From Clostridiaceae bacterium (GTDB lineage: Bacteria; Bacillota; Clostridia; Oscillospirales; Acutalibacteraceae): a stretch of DNA of 64,000 nt. The stretch's first letter is position 1; every line of letters starts with the position of its first letter. Location of the stretch: contig JAEEWM010000027.1 in NCBI GenBank assembly GCA_016287385.1, forward strand, positions 62,001 to 126,000, in the 5' to 3' direction. The position numbers and the translations under genes were made by a program. The notes beneath the pieces were generated by a model that saw only the letters and a list, made by a program, of their open reading frames with translations, was not told where the DNA came from and did not search any database. This document shows positions 29,646-36,407 of this stretch, piece by piece.

Positions 29646-29664
29646 AAAACACCCGACTCTTTTT
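29636..29664. terminator. Terminator between PHP gene and mnmA
   Basis: AGTCGGGTG pairs with CACCCGACT around AAAAA and is followed by CTTTTTATA on the plus strand. The hairpin includes the PHP stop codon. The reverse side (TTACTTTG) could also serve mnmA. Confidence 0.8.
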
Positions 29665-29686
29665 ATACTTTATTATCAGTTTTAAG

Positions 29687-30742
29687 TCATATGATAGTTC
29701 CGCCGCCAAGCACCTCGTCGCCGCGATAGAGCACCGCCGCCTGACCGCGTGTGACGGCGCGCTGCGGTTCTTTGAACCTGACGCGGACTCTGCCGTCCGG
29801 CAGGGCGACGGCTATTGCCGGTTTAAGTACGCCTCTGTACCTTACGCAGGCGTCGCACTCGATTTCCCCTTCCGGCGCTTCGCCGGATATCCAGTTGAAA
29901 TCGTCGGCATGAAGCTCATATGTAAAAAGCTCCTCGTTTTTACAGAGCACAACGCGGTTGCTTTGCGGGTCTATCTCTTTTACGTAGGCGGGAGCGCCCA
30001 GCGCGATACCGAGGCCTTTACGCTGACCCACCGTATAGTTTATTATGCCTTTATGGCGGCCGAGAACGTTGCCCGAAAGGTCAACAAAATCGCCCTCGGG
30101 ATATTCTTTGCCGGTGCGCGAACGTATGAACGAGGCGTAGTCGCCGTCGGGTATGAAGCATATATCCTGACTGTCCGGCTTATCCGCGCTCACAAAATCC
30201 TCTCTTTCGGCTATTGCGCGGGTCTGCTCCTTGGTCCTGTCGCCGAGCGGGAAAAGTGTGTGCGCAAGCTCCTCTTGGGTAAGCGAATAGAGCACATAGC
30301 TCTGATCTTTGCCGCGGTCGAGCGCGCGAAGCAGTTTATACTTATCCCCCGTCTTTTCAATCCTGGCGTAGTGACCGGTGACGATATACTCGCACCCGAG
30401 CTCCTTTGCCCGCAAAAACAGCGCGGCAAATTTCAGGTAACGGTTACAGCAAATGCAGGGGTTGGGTGTGGCGCCGCGTTCATAGGCCTCTACAAACGGC
30501 TTTATGACCGACTTTTCAAAATCGGCTTTGAAATTAAAGGTGTAGTGCGGTATGTGAAGCTTCTTTGCAACGCTCTTGGCGTCAAGCACGTCATCGAGCG
30601 AGCAGCACTTGCTCTCGGCTTCGTCGCTTCCGAAGAGGTTCATCGTAACGCCGATGCACTCGTACCCCTCGCGAAGCGTGAGCAGCGCCGCTACCGAGGA
30701 GTCCACCCCGCCGCTCATGGCTATAAGCGCTTTTCCTTTCAT
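29687..30742 (-). CDS. mnmA: tRNA-uridine 2-sulfurtransferase MnmA
   Basis: MnmA adenylates and thiolates U34 of Lys, Glu and Gln tRNAs in the cytoplasm, using sulfur passed from a cysteine desulfurase. The 351-aa product has the PP-loop (AMSGGVDSSVAA) at residues 8-19, the first catalytic Cys context GATPNPCICCNRYLKF near 95, DQSYVLYSL near 145, DSQDICFIPDG (second catalytic Cys) near 190 and VGQRKGLGIALG near 245. Length and motif order are normal. The start is preceded by AGAGGTG. Its upstream region is an unusual 4 x 77-bp tandem repeat, so its promoter may lie in that array. Confidence 0.96.
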   Translation of the reverse strand: MKGKALIAMSGGVDSSVAALLTLREGYECIGVTMNLFGSDEAESKCCSLDDVLDAKSVAKKLHIPHYTFNFKADFEKSVIKPFVEAYERGATPNPCICCNRYLKFAALFLRAKELGCEYIVTGHYARIEKTGDKYKLLRALDRGKDQSYVLYSLTQEELAHTLFPLGDRTKEQTRAIAEREDFVSADKPDSQDICFIPDGDYASFIRSRTGKEYPEGDFVDLSGNVLGRHKGIINYTVGQRKGLGIALGAPAYVKEIDPQSNRVVLCKNEELFTYELHADDFNWISGEAPEGEIECDACVRYRGVLKPAIAVALPDGRVRVRFKEPQRAVTRGQAAVLYRGDEVLGGGTII

Positions 30743-30755
30743 CCCACACCTCTTC

Positions 30756-31063
30756 TTTATGTCCGATTCAGTCTTTATTGAATGGTTTAATCTCTACTCG
30801 GGACGTAAAGTCCTATTTTACATAAGTTTTTCTTTATGTCCGATTTAGTCTTTATTGACAGATTTAATCTCTGCCCGGGACGTAAAGTCCTATTGATACG
30901 GACACCTCTTTTATGTCCGGTTTAGTCTTTATTGAATGATTTATCTTCTGCCCGGGACGGAAAGTCCTATTTTACATAAGTTTTTCTTTATGTCCGATTC
31001 AGTTTTTATTGACAGATTTAATCTCTGCCCGGGACGGGATGCCGTATTATCAATAAAGCTTTT
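30756..31063. repeat. 77-bp tandem repeat, four copies
   Basis: Units begin at 30756, 30833, 30910 and 30987, an exact 77-bp period, each starting TTTATGTCCG. Shared segments are AGTCTTTATTGA, TTTAATCTCTGCCCGGGACG and AAAGTCCTATTTTACATAAG, with a few substitutions between copies. Each has a small GGAC-TTTAC-GTCC inverted repeat on the minus strand. No ORF of note spans the array. It fills the gap between the GtrA-like gene and mnmA. Confidence 0.9.
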
Positions 31064-31074
31064 TCCCGTTCAAA

Positions 31075-31470
31075 TTATTTTTTGCCGAACGCGTAGATTT
31101 TTATTATCACGTAGGTGATAGGTCCGCCCGCCGCCGCGGCGATCGCCGTTCCCCAGAACTGCGGCAATCCCCACGTCTTTACCGTAATGGTATTAACAAG
31201 CACAAAAATAATAAAATTCGGTATATACGAAATCACAAAGCGGATATATTTACGCAGACACGGCTTACTATAAAAAATGAAGCGCGACGAAAGCAGATAT
31301 GCGATAGTGAGCGCCACCGCGTAACCCATGACCGCCGCGGTGTTTCCCTCGCCCACAAGCAGCGAGAAAAACCACGAAAACAACGAGTCGTTAAAAGTGT
31401 TTATTATACCCAGCGCGCAAAACTCAATAAAGCCCTTGCTGAGAAAAGTTCTCCTTATTCTTTGAAGCAG
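31075..31470 (-). CDS. GtrA-like small membrane protein, start uncertain
   Basis: The readable frame encodes four hydrophobic helices with GtrA-family features (EFCALGIINTFNDSLFSWFF, then YAVALTIAYLLSSRFIF, IRFVISYIPNFIIFVLV and a final AAAAGGPITYVIIKIYAFGKK). GtrA proteins are thought to move lipid-linked sugars or teichoic-acid precursors across the membrane. The track starts at a TTG (31383), which cuts off the first helix. Coding-like sequence continues upstream without any ATG, GTG or TTG; CTG at 31470 with GGTGAAGG seven bases before is the best candidate and gives about 131 aa. Either a rare CTG start is used or the 5' end has been damaged. No glycosyltransferase partner is adjacent. 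Confidence 0.65.
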   Translation of the reverse strand: MLQRIRRTFLSKGFIEFCALGIINTFNDSLFSWFFSLLVGEGNTAAVMGYAVALTIAYLLSSRFIFYSKPCLRKYIRFVISYIPNFIIFVLVNTITVKTWGLPQFWGTAIAAAAGGPITYVIIKIYAFGKK

Positions 31471-31611
31471 TTTCGTACCTTCACCCGCCTTTACTACCCG
31501 TAAGTCGATTAAAAGTTATCGGCTTATTATACCAAATAAGCGGAGAAAAAGCAAGTTGATGTTGACTTTTAGAATTTTTTGGGCTAAAATTAACAGGCAC
31601 AATTATTCTTT

Positions 31612-31688
31612 GTCTTCGTAGCTCAGCCGGATAGAGCGTCCGCCTCCTAAGCGGAAGGTCGTGGGTTCGAATCCCGCCGAGGACGCCA
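31612..31688 (+). tRNA. tRNA-Arg(CCT)
   Basis: A full cloverleaf is readable: acceptor GTCTTCG/CGAGGAC with G discriminator and encoded CCA, D arm GCTCAGCCGGATAGAGC, anticodon arm TCCGC-CTCCTAA-GCGGA (anticodon CCT), and T arm GTGGG-TTCGAAT-CCCGC. It is followed by a terminator. Confidence 0.97.
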
Positions 31689-31690
31689 CA

Positions 31691-31728
31691 AAAAACGCAT
31701 CTTTTGTCTACCAAAAGATGCGTTTTTT
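31691..31728 (+). terminator. Terminator after tRNA-Arg
   Basis: AAAACGCATCTTTTG pairs with CAAAAGATGCGTTTT around TCTAC, ending in a T-run. It may also act on the ABC gene transcript from the other strand. Confidence 0.8.
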
Positions 31729-31777
31729 GAACGATGTGTTCCGTCTTCGCGGAACGTGGTGCACACTTCGTGCGTGA

Positions 31778-33523
31778 TCATCCCTGCGCGGCGAGTTTCC
31801 ACGACGTCGCCTCGCGGCGTCCGGCGACAAAGTTCCTGTATATTCCGTCCTCCGCCATCAGTTCGTCGTGCCTGCCCTTCTGAACGATCCTGCCCTTATC
31901 GACAACTACGATCTGATCGGCGTTTCTGACGGTTTTCAGCCGATGTGCTATCATTATGATCGTTTTTTCCCTCGTCAGCGCGCCAATCGCCTCGGTCAGT
32001 TCTTTTTCGTTCTCCGGGTCGACATTTGCTGTCGCCTCGTCCAGAATGATGATCGGCGCGTCTTTCATAATGGCGCGGGCGATTGAGATACGCTGCTTTT
32101 CGCCTCCCGAAAGGCTCGCGCCGCCCTCTCCCACGACCGTTTCGTATCCGTCGGGGAGTGCCGTGATAAACTCATGACAGGCAGCTTTTTTCGCCGCCGC
32201 GATCACCTCGTCCATCGAGGCGTCCGGCCGTCCGAAGCGGATATTGTTCGCTATCGTATCCTCAAACAGATAGACGCGCTGAAACACAAAGCTGAAATTC
32301 TCCATCAGCGAATCAAAGCTGTAATCCCTGACGTTCCTGCCGCCGAGCGTGACTCTGCCCTCCTGCACGTCCCAGAAGCGGGCGATAAGCGATGTGATCG
32401 TCGTCTTTCCTCCGCCGGAGGGACCGACGATTGCCGTGGTTGTGTTTTCCTTTATTTCGAGCGTCACGTCGTCGATGATCTTGCGGTTTTCGTAAGCGAA
32501 GCTTACGTGTTCAAGATGAATATCCCGGTTCTCCGGCGTGATCTCCTCGCCGTCGGTATCCATTTGCTCGACGTTGAGAATTTCGTTTGCAAGGTCTACG
32601 CCCTTGCCGATGATTCTTAAAAGCGCGGTGTAGGTACCCGCCGCGTCGAGCGATTCAAATACCATAAATGAGCAGAGGAGCATCACGATCGTATAAACAA
32701 GTTCCATTGTGCCGTTCAGGCAGAAGAATATCGCCGCTCCGGCGATCGCGACGCCGATCAGCTTAACAATAAGATTTTGCACGCCGACCGCTGGGATCGC
32801 CGCAAGCTCCGCGCGGATGTCGGCTTTTTTCTTTCGCTCGATCGCGTTTTTGACTCTCGACTGATTCTGCCCGATGATATTGTAGTTTCTGATTTCGGCG
32901 ATCCCCTGAATATACTCCAGGATAACGCCGACCATATCCCTGTCCGCCGAAAGCTTTTCGTCCGCGACCCTCGCGACGCTTCTGTTCGTCCATTGATTCA
33001 CAAGCAGGAACACGCCGATCCCGGCGAGCGCGATCAGTCCGATCCGCAGGTCAAACGCAATCATGAACAGCGCGACGACGACCGTTGTGATCCCGCCTTG
33101 AAGCACCATCATTATAGCGCGGGTCGCTATATCGCCCGTCTGCTCCATCGTATTGGTCGTTACGGAGGTTATATGCCCGAGACTCGTATCGTTAAAGTAG
33201 CCCATCGGGAGATACCGCAGATGCTCGCCGATCTCTATGCGCTTTGACGCGCAGGTATCATAGCCGCCCTCTGTCTGGAGCATCGTAGAAAACCTGCTGA
33301 CGATCATTTTACCGAGAGTGCTCACGAGCATGAGCGCGATGACCGTGACGATCGCCCCGGCGTCCACACTGTCTCTGAGCACCGCCCTGACAGCGAAAAA
33401 CGCGGCGGGTATTTTCATCGCGGTAAAAATCGCGTCGATGACGCCGAGAATTGCCGATTTGTAAAATTTGATTCTGTTTTTCCGGTTGCAGAAATCAAAA
33501 AATTTTTTTACCATTTTAAGCAT
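31778..33523 (-). CDS. ABC exporter half-subunit (second of pair)
   Basis: The start is placed at MLKMVKKFFDF (33523) with AAGGAG upstream, giving 581 aa; the track start at 33619 lies inside the previous gene. The N-terminal 300 residues form a type-I exporter membrane domain (six predicted helices). The ATPase has Walker A GPSGGGKTT near 368, signature LSGGEKQR near 475, Walker B IIILDEAT and an H-loop (IAHRL). Its ATG overlaps the upstream ABC stop by 8 bp, so the two half-transporters are translationally coupled and likely form a heterodimer. Pairs of this shape export peptides, drugs or siderophores, or import metal-siderophores; the HMA protein upstream hints at metals, but substrate is not readable. 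Confidence 0.92.
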   Translation of the reverse strand: MLKMVKKFFDFCNRKNRIKFYKSAILGVIDAIFTAMKIPAAFFAVRAVLRDSVDAGAIVTVIALMLVSTLGKMIVSRFSTMLQTEGGYDTCASKRIEIGEHLRYLPMGYFNDTSLGHITSVTTNTMEQTGDIATRAIMMVLQGGITTVVVALFMIAFDLRIGLIALAGIGVFLLVNQWTNRSVARVADEKLSADRDMVGVILEYIQGIAEIRNYNIIGQNQSRVKNAIERKKKADIRAELAAIPAVGVQNLIVKLIGVAIAGAAIFFCLNGTMELVYTIVMLLCSFMVFESLDAAGTYTALLRIIGKGVDLANEILNVEQMDTDGEEITPENRDIHLEHVSFAYENRKIIDDVTLEIKENTTTAIVGPSGGGKTTITSLIARFWDVQEGRVTLGGRNVRDYSFDSLMENFSFVFQRVYLFEDTIANNIRFGRPDASMDEVIAAAKKAACHEFITALPDGYETVVGEGGASLSGGEKQRISIARAIMKDAPIIILDEATANVDPENEKELTEAIGALTREKTIIMIAHRLKTVRNADQIVVVDKGRIVQKGRHDELMAEDGIYRNFVAGRREATSWKLAAQG

Positions 33524-35309
33524 TTGCGTTCTCCTTTTCCGGGCAGACGTCTTCGTCCCTTGCCATACTGTGTGCTTCCCACATCTTCCTGTAAAGCCCG
33601 CAGCTTGCGAGCAGTTCATCCTGCGTACCGGAGGCTTCCACGTTCCCGTCGTTTATCACGAAAATTCTGTCCGCGCCGGTGACAGTCGAAAGCCGGTGCG
33701 CGATTACGATCAGCGTTCTGCCCCTGACGAGCTTTGCCACACTTGCCTGAACGAGCGCCTCGTTCTCCGGGTCTGTGTACGCCGTCGCCTCGTCGAGAAT
33801 AACGACGGGAGCGTCCTTGAGCATCGCTCTCGCTATACATATGCGCTGTCTTTCTCCGCCCGAGAGGTGGCCGCCCGCGCCGCCGGCGACTGTGTCGTAG
33901 CCGTTTTCAAGTCCGAGAATAAAATCGTGGCATCCGGTGGCTTTCGCGGCGTTTACTACATCCTCATCCGTCGCGCCAGCCCTGCCGAGACGGATGTTTT
34001 CTTTAATCGACAGATCAAAGAGGTAATTGTCCTGCGCGACGTAAGCGATCCTGCTCATATACCACTCAAGGGGTAGTTCGCGGATATCCGTGCCGCCGTA
34101 GGTGATCGAGCCCGAATCTACATCCCAAAGCGAATCTATAAGCCGCGCTATCGTGCTTTTTCCCGAGCCGGACGGCCCGACGACGGCGACAAACTCACCC
34201 TGCTTTATCTCCATATTCACACCGTGCAGCACTTCCTTATCCCTGTAGGAGAACCTAACGTCCCTTAAAACAATGTCGGAGCCTCGCGGCGTCTTTTTTA
34301 TTTCGGCGGGACGTTTCATATCCTTTCTGTCAAGGATCTCGGTAACTTCGCCGAAAATCGTGCCTACCTTCAGTAGATCGTCCGTATAGGTGAACGCCAC
34401 CACCAGCGGCGTGATAAGCCCCGCGGAGAGGATAATGCCGGTGATAAATCCCCCGGCGCTCAGCGTGCCGGCGTTTACAAGAAACAGTCCGACCGGGAGC
34501 ACGCCGAGAAACGTCGCGGGGAGAAACGACATCATACCCGACTGAGGCCAGATACACCGCCTCATCCAGTTGATGAACACGTCCGCGCCCTCTCTCGCCG
34601 CCGTGACGAATTTCTTATAGGAAGTGCCGGTTTTGCCGAACGCTTTTATAACCTCTATTCCGTTGATATACTCCACGGCGGTGTCGTTGAGTTTTTTGGT
34701 TTTTTCGACCGACAGTTCGTAACCGCCTCTTGATTTGATAAACATTACAACGGCGCAGACGAGTCCGATCACCGCGCCGACAAGATTGGCAAGTCCCAAC
34801 CGCCAGTCAATCGTCATAATGTAAATGAACATAACTGTCGGAAGCAGTATGTTCGCCGTGAACTCCGGCACAATATGCGCGAGTGTGGTCTCCATCGAAT
34901 CCACGCGCTCCACTATGATGTTCTTGTAGCTTCCGCTGTTGTCGTCAAGCACAGAGCCGAGCGGAATGGTCGACAGTTTCTTGCATAGCTGCTCTCTGAT
35001 ACCGCCAAGCACGGTAAACGTAGCAACGTGCGACAGCGACGTCGAAAAGGAATGCAGCGTCATCCGGACAAGCCAGAACAGCGCCATAAGCAGCACCTGC
35101 GAAAGGTAGAAGTTCCACTCCCGGTTACCCTCGAGAAGCTGCCCGACGATATCTGCGATAATCAGATACGGCACGAACGACGCCGCCACGCCGAGAATCG
35201 CGAGCACGACGCTCCACCCGAAATACGCCCGCTTTCGTCCGGCAAATTCCATCACCCGGCTTAACGTGCTTCGCTTTTTGACTTTTTCTCCTGTATTTTG
35301 CTCTTTCAT
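33516..35309 (-). CDS. ABC exporter half-subunit (first of pair)
   Basis: The start is placed at MKEQNTGEKVKK (35309) after GGGGGAAAG; the track start (35351) falls inside a perfect palindrome and has no ribosome site. The 597-aa product has a six-helix membrane domain to about residue 310, then Walker A GPSGSGKST near 380, signature LSGGERQR near 485, Walker B VVILDEAT and H-loop IAHRL. It precedes and overlaps the second half-subunit. A 22-bp palindrome immediately upstream (35341-35362) matches the operator-like site before the HMA gene, which suggests shared control. Confidence 0.92.
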   Translation of the reverse strand: MKEQNTGEKVKKRSTLSRVMEFAGRKRAYFGWSVVLAILGVAASFVPYLIIADIVGQLLEGNREWNFYLSQVLLMALFWLVRMTLHSFSTSLSHVATFTVLGGIREQLCKKLSTIPLGSVLDDNSGSYKNIIVERVDSMETTLAHIVPEFTANILLPTVMFIYIMTIDWRLGLANLVGAVIGLVCAVVMFIKSRGGYELSVEKTKKLNDTAVEYINGIEVIKAFGKTGTSYKKFVTAAREGADVFINWMRRCIWPQSGMMSFLPATFLGVLPVGLFLVNAGTLSAGGFITGIILSAGLITPLVVAFTYTDDLLKVGTIFGEVTEILDRKDMKRPAEIKKTPRGSDIVLRDVRFSYRDKEVLHGVNMEIKQGEFVAVVGPSGSGKSTIARLIDSLWDVDSGSITYGGTDIRELPLEWYMSRIAYVAQDNYLFDLSIKENIRLGRAGATDEDVVNAAKATGCHDFILGLENGYDTVAGGAGGHLSGGERQRICIARAMLKDAPVVILDEATAYTDPENEALVQASVAKLVRGRTLIVIAHRLSTVTGADRIFVINDGNVEASGTQDELLASCGLYRKMWEAHSMARDEDVCPEKENANA

Positions 35310-35340
35310 AATCTTTCCCCCGCTTTTCAGCTGTTGATCT

Positions 35341-35362
35341 TTGGTTAGCATATGCTAACCAA
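35341..35362. promoter_or_regulatory. 22-bp perfect palindrome, operator-like
   Basis: TTGGTTAGCATATGCTAACCAA is its own reverse complement. The core GTTAGC-N4-GCTAAC equals the site at 35845-35860 except for the spacer. A TATAAA -10-like box (TTTAATATAAACC) lies just upstream on the minus strand, so a bound regulator would cover the transcription start of the ABC pair. Confidence 0.65.
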
Positions 35363-35425
35363 TGGTTTATATTAAAGGTCCGACGTCCGCCGGACCTGAA
35401 AGCCGCAGTTAAAGTACGGCGCCGC

Positions 35426-35674
35426 TCACCCGAACAGAGAACGCTTTTTATATTCCTCCGACGAAGCAGAGATGAATATGTAGCCGGTTTCTTCGATCGC
35501 TTTTTTAAGCTTTTCCGTATCCGGCGCTTCTTCGGCAAGAAATGTCGCTTCGCCGCGGATTCGCGACGCCTTTAATTTTTTGGTGTTCGGACAGACCTTT
35601 CGTACCACATCGCAGATATGTGCCTCGCACATACCGCACGCCATTCCGCCGATTTTTACCGTGATTTTTTTCAT
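35426..35674 (-). CDS. Heavy-metal-associated (HMA) domain protein
   Basis: The 82-aa product starts MKKITVKIGGMACGMCEAHI, the HMA-fold metal-binding loop with CxxC (CGMC). Such ferredoxin-like domains bind copper, zinc or similar ions and act as chaperones or as domains of metal-pumping ATPases. The second half (EKLKKAIEETGYIFISASSE) matches the usual C-terminal helix and strand, while the last ten residues are basic. A strong AAAGGAGG precedes the ATG. It is the first gene after a clean sigma-A promoter with an overlapping operator-like palindrome, upstream of the ABC pair, so it may buffer or sense a metal for that system (inference). Confidence 0.88.
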   Translation of the reverse strand: MKKITVKIGGMACGMCEAHICDVVRKVCPNTKKLKASRIRGEATFLAEEAPDTEKLKKAIEETGYIFISASSEEYKKRSLFG

Positions 35675-35700
35675 AGCGTCCTCCTTTAATCAAGACACGC

Positions 35701-35829
35701 GGCGCCTGTAAACGAAATCTCAATCGATTTCGTTACTTAAAACCGCATACCGTTTCCACTGGCCGCTAGTTGTCGCCGTCTGACTCGCGTCCTGAAAAAC
35801 AAAAAGCAAGGCTCTCTTCAACAGGCGCC
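35701..35829 (-). other. Structured 5' leader of the HMA gene
   Basis: The transcript leader is about 180 nt. GGCGCCTGT at its start pairs with ACAGGCGCC near its end, enclosing about 111 nt that include a CGAAATC-GATTGA-GATTTCG hairpin. No riboswitch class is recognised. One frame reads like a decayed coding end (SGQWKRYAVLSNEID, then stop), possibly a remnant of a regulator gene. Confidence 0.4.
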
Positions 35830-35844
35830 CGGCAAAGCAATTCG

Positions 35845-35860
35845 GTTAGCCGCCGCTAAC
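35845..35860. promoter_or_regulatory. Operator-like palindrome overlapping the HMA promoter start
   Basis: GTTAGC-CGCC-GCTAAC has the same 6-4-6 layout as the palindrome before the ABC gene. It begins two bases after the -10 box on the minus strand, a position typical of repressor sites. The binding protein is not identified. Confidence 0.7.
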
Positions 35861-35861
35861 T

Positions 35862-35890
35862 ATTGTAGCACAACGCTTTCCGTTTGTCAA
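35862..35890 (-). promoter_or_regulatory. Sigma-A promoter of the HMA gene/ABC region
   Basis: On the minus strand TTGACA and TACAAT are separated by exactly 17 bp. Only the -10 T-to-C change departs from consensus. Confidence 0.85.
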
Positions 35891-36028
35891 TATGTTTATT
35901 CACGGCAGAAGAATCACCCGCGGACGGCAAGGCGACGATGTAAGTCTGTCACCGGGGTTTTACCGCCTGTATTTTGCCTTTTACGGCAGGTTGGTCTGCC
36001 TCTTTTCGCACGAAATTGTGAAAAAATA

Positions 36029-36057
36029 TTGCAAAACAGTGATAAATAAGATATAAT
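36029..36057 (+). promoter_or_regulatory. Sigma-A promoter of the HTH gene
   Basis: TTGCAA and TATAAT are separated by 17 bp, 48 bp upstream of the HTH start codon. It may also drive the fatty-acid operon that follows. Confidence 0.75.
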
Positions 36058-36105
36058 ACTGAACGTTGAGTCGAAATATGCCAAAATTTGTCGAAAGGAG
36101 CAAAT

Positions 36106-36357
36106 ATGATATCCGTATCTTATAACAAACTCTGGAAATTACTGATCGACAGGAAAATAAGTCGTGCGGAGCTTCGCCGCAGGATCAAGATCTCCCCTAA
36201 CACCATGACGAAGCTGATTCGTGACAAGGAAGTATCGCTGGCGGTGATCGGCCGCATTTGCGAGGCGCTGGGCACGGATATCGGAAACATTATGGAATTT
36301 GTTACGGACGGCGCCGACAAGACCGCCGTCCGGCAAAGCGTGAAGGAGCAAGGTTAA
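36106..36357 (+). CDS. XRE/Cro-type helix-turn-helix regulator
   Basis: The start at MISVSYNKLWKLL (36106) has AAAGGAG upstream; the track adds six residues from a TTG. The 83-aa protein is one HTH domain (LLIDRKISRAELRRRIKISP, then NTMTKLIRDKEVSLAVIGRI) followed by a short tail. Small single-domain XRE proteins of this shape are common in Firmicutes and usually have unknown targets. It is divergent from the HMA/ABC locus and 50 bp upstream of fakA. It could control either; nothing in the sequence decides. Confidence 0.85.
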   Translation: MISVSYNKLWKLLIDRKISRAELRRRIKISPNTMTKLIRDKEVSLAVIGRICEALGTDIGNIMEFVTDGADKTAVRQSVKEQG

Positions 36358-36407
36358 GGACTTCGCACCGGAACGCCGTGACAGAGAAAAGGGGATGGTA
36401 GTTTCAG

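Noticed and set aside
29642-30781. Plus-strand 379-aa ORF opposite mnmA
   Set aside because: mnmA on the minus strand carries every expected motif; the plus-strand frame shows none and ends in the repeat array.
30756-31063. CRISPR array
   Set aside because: The 77-bp units are contiguous near-identical repeats with no unique spacers and no cas genes nearby.
31481-31714. Minus-strand ORF containing GGIRTHDLPLRRRTLYPAEL
   Set aside because: This is the antisense translation of the tRNA-Arg gene, a familiar false protein.
35341-35860. DtxR/IdeR-type iron box
   Set aside because: The half-sites look similar, but the inner GTTAG/CTAAC are six bases apart here, not one as in the DtxR consensus I know, so I leave the regulator family open.
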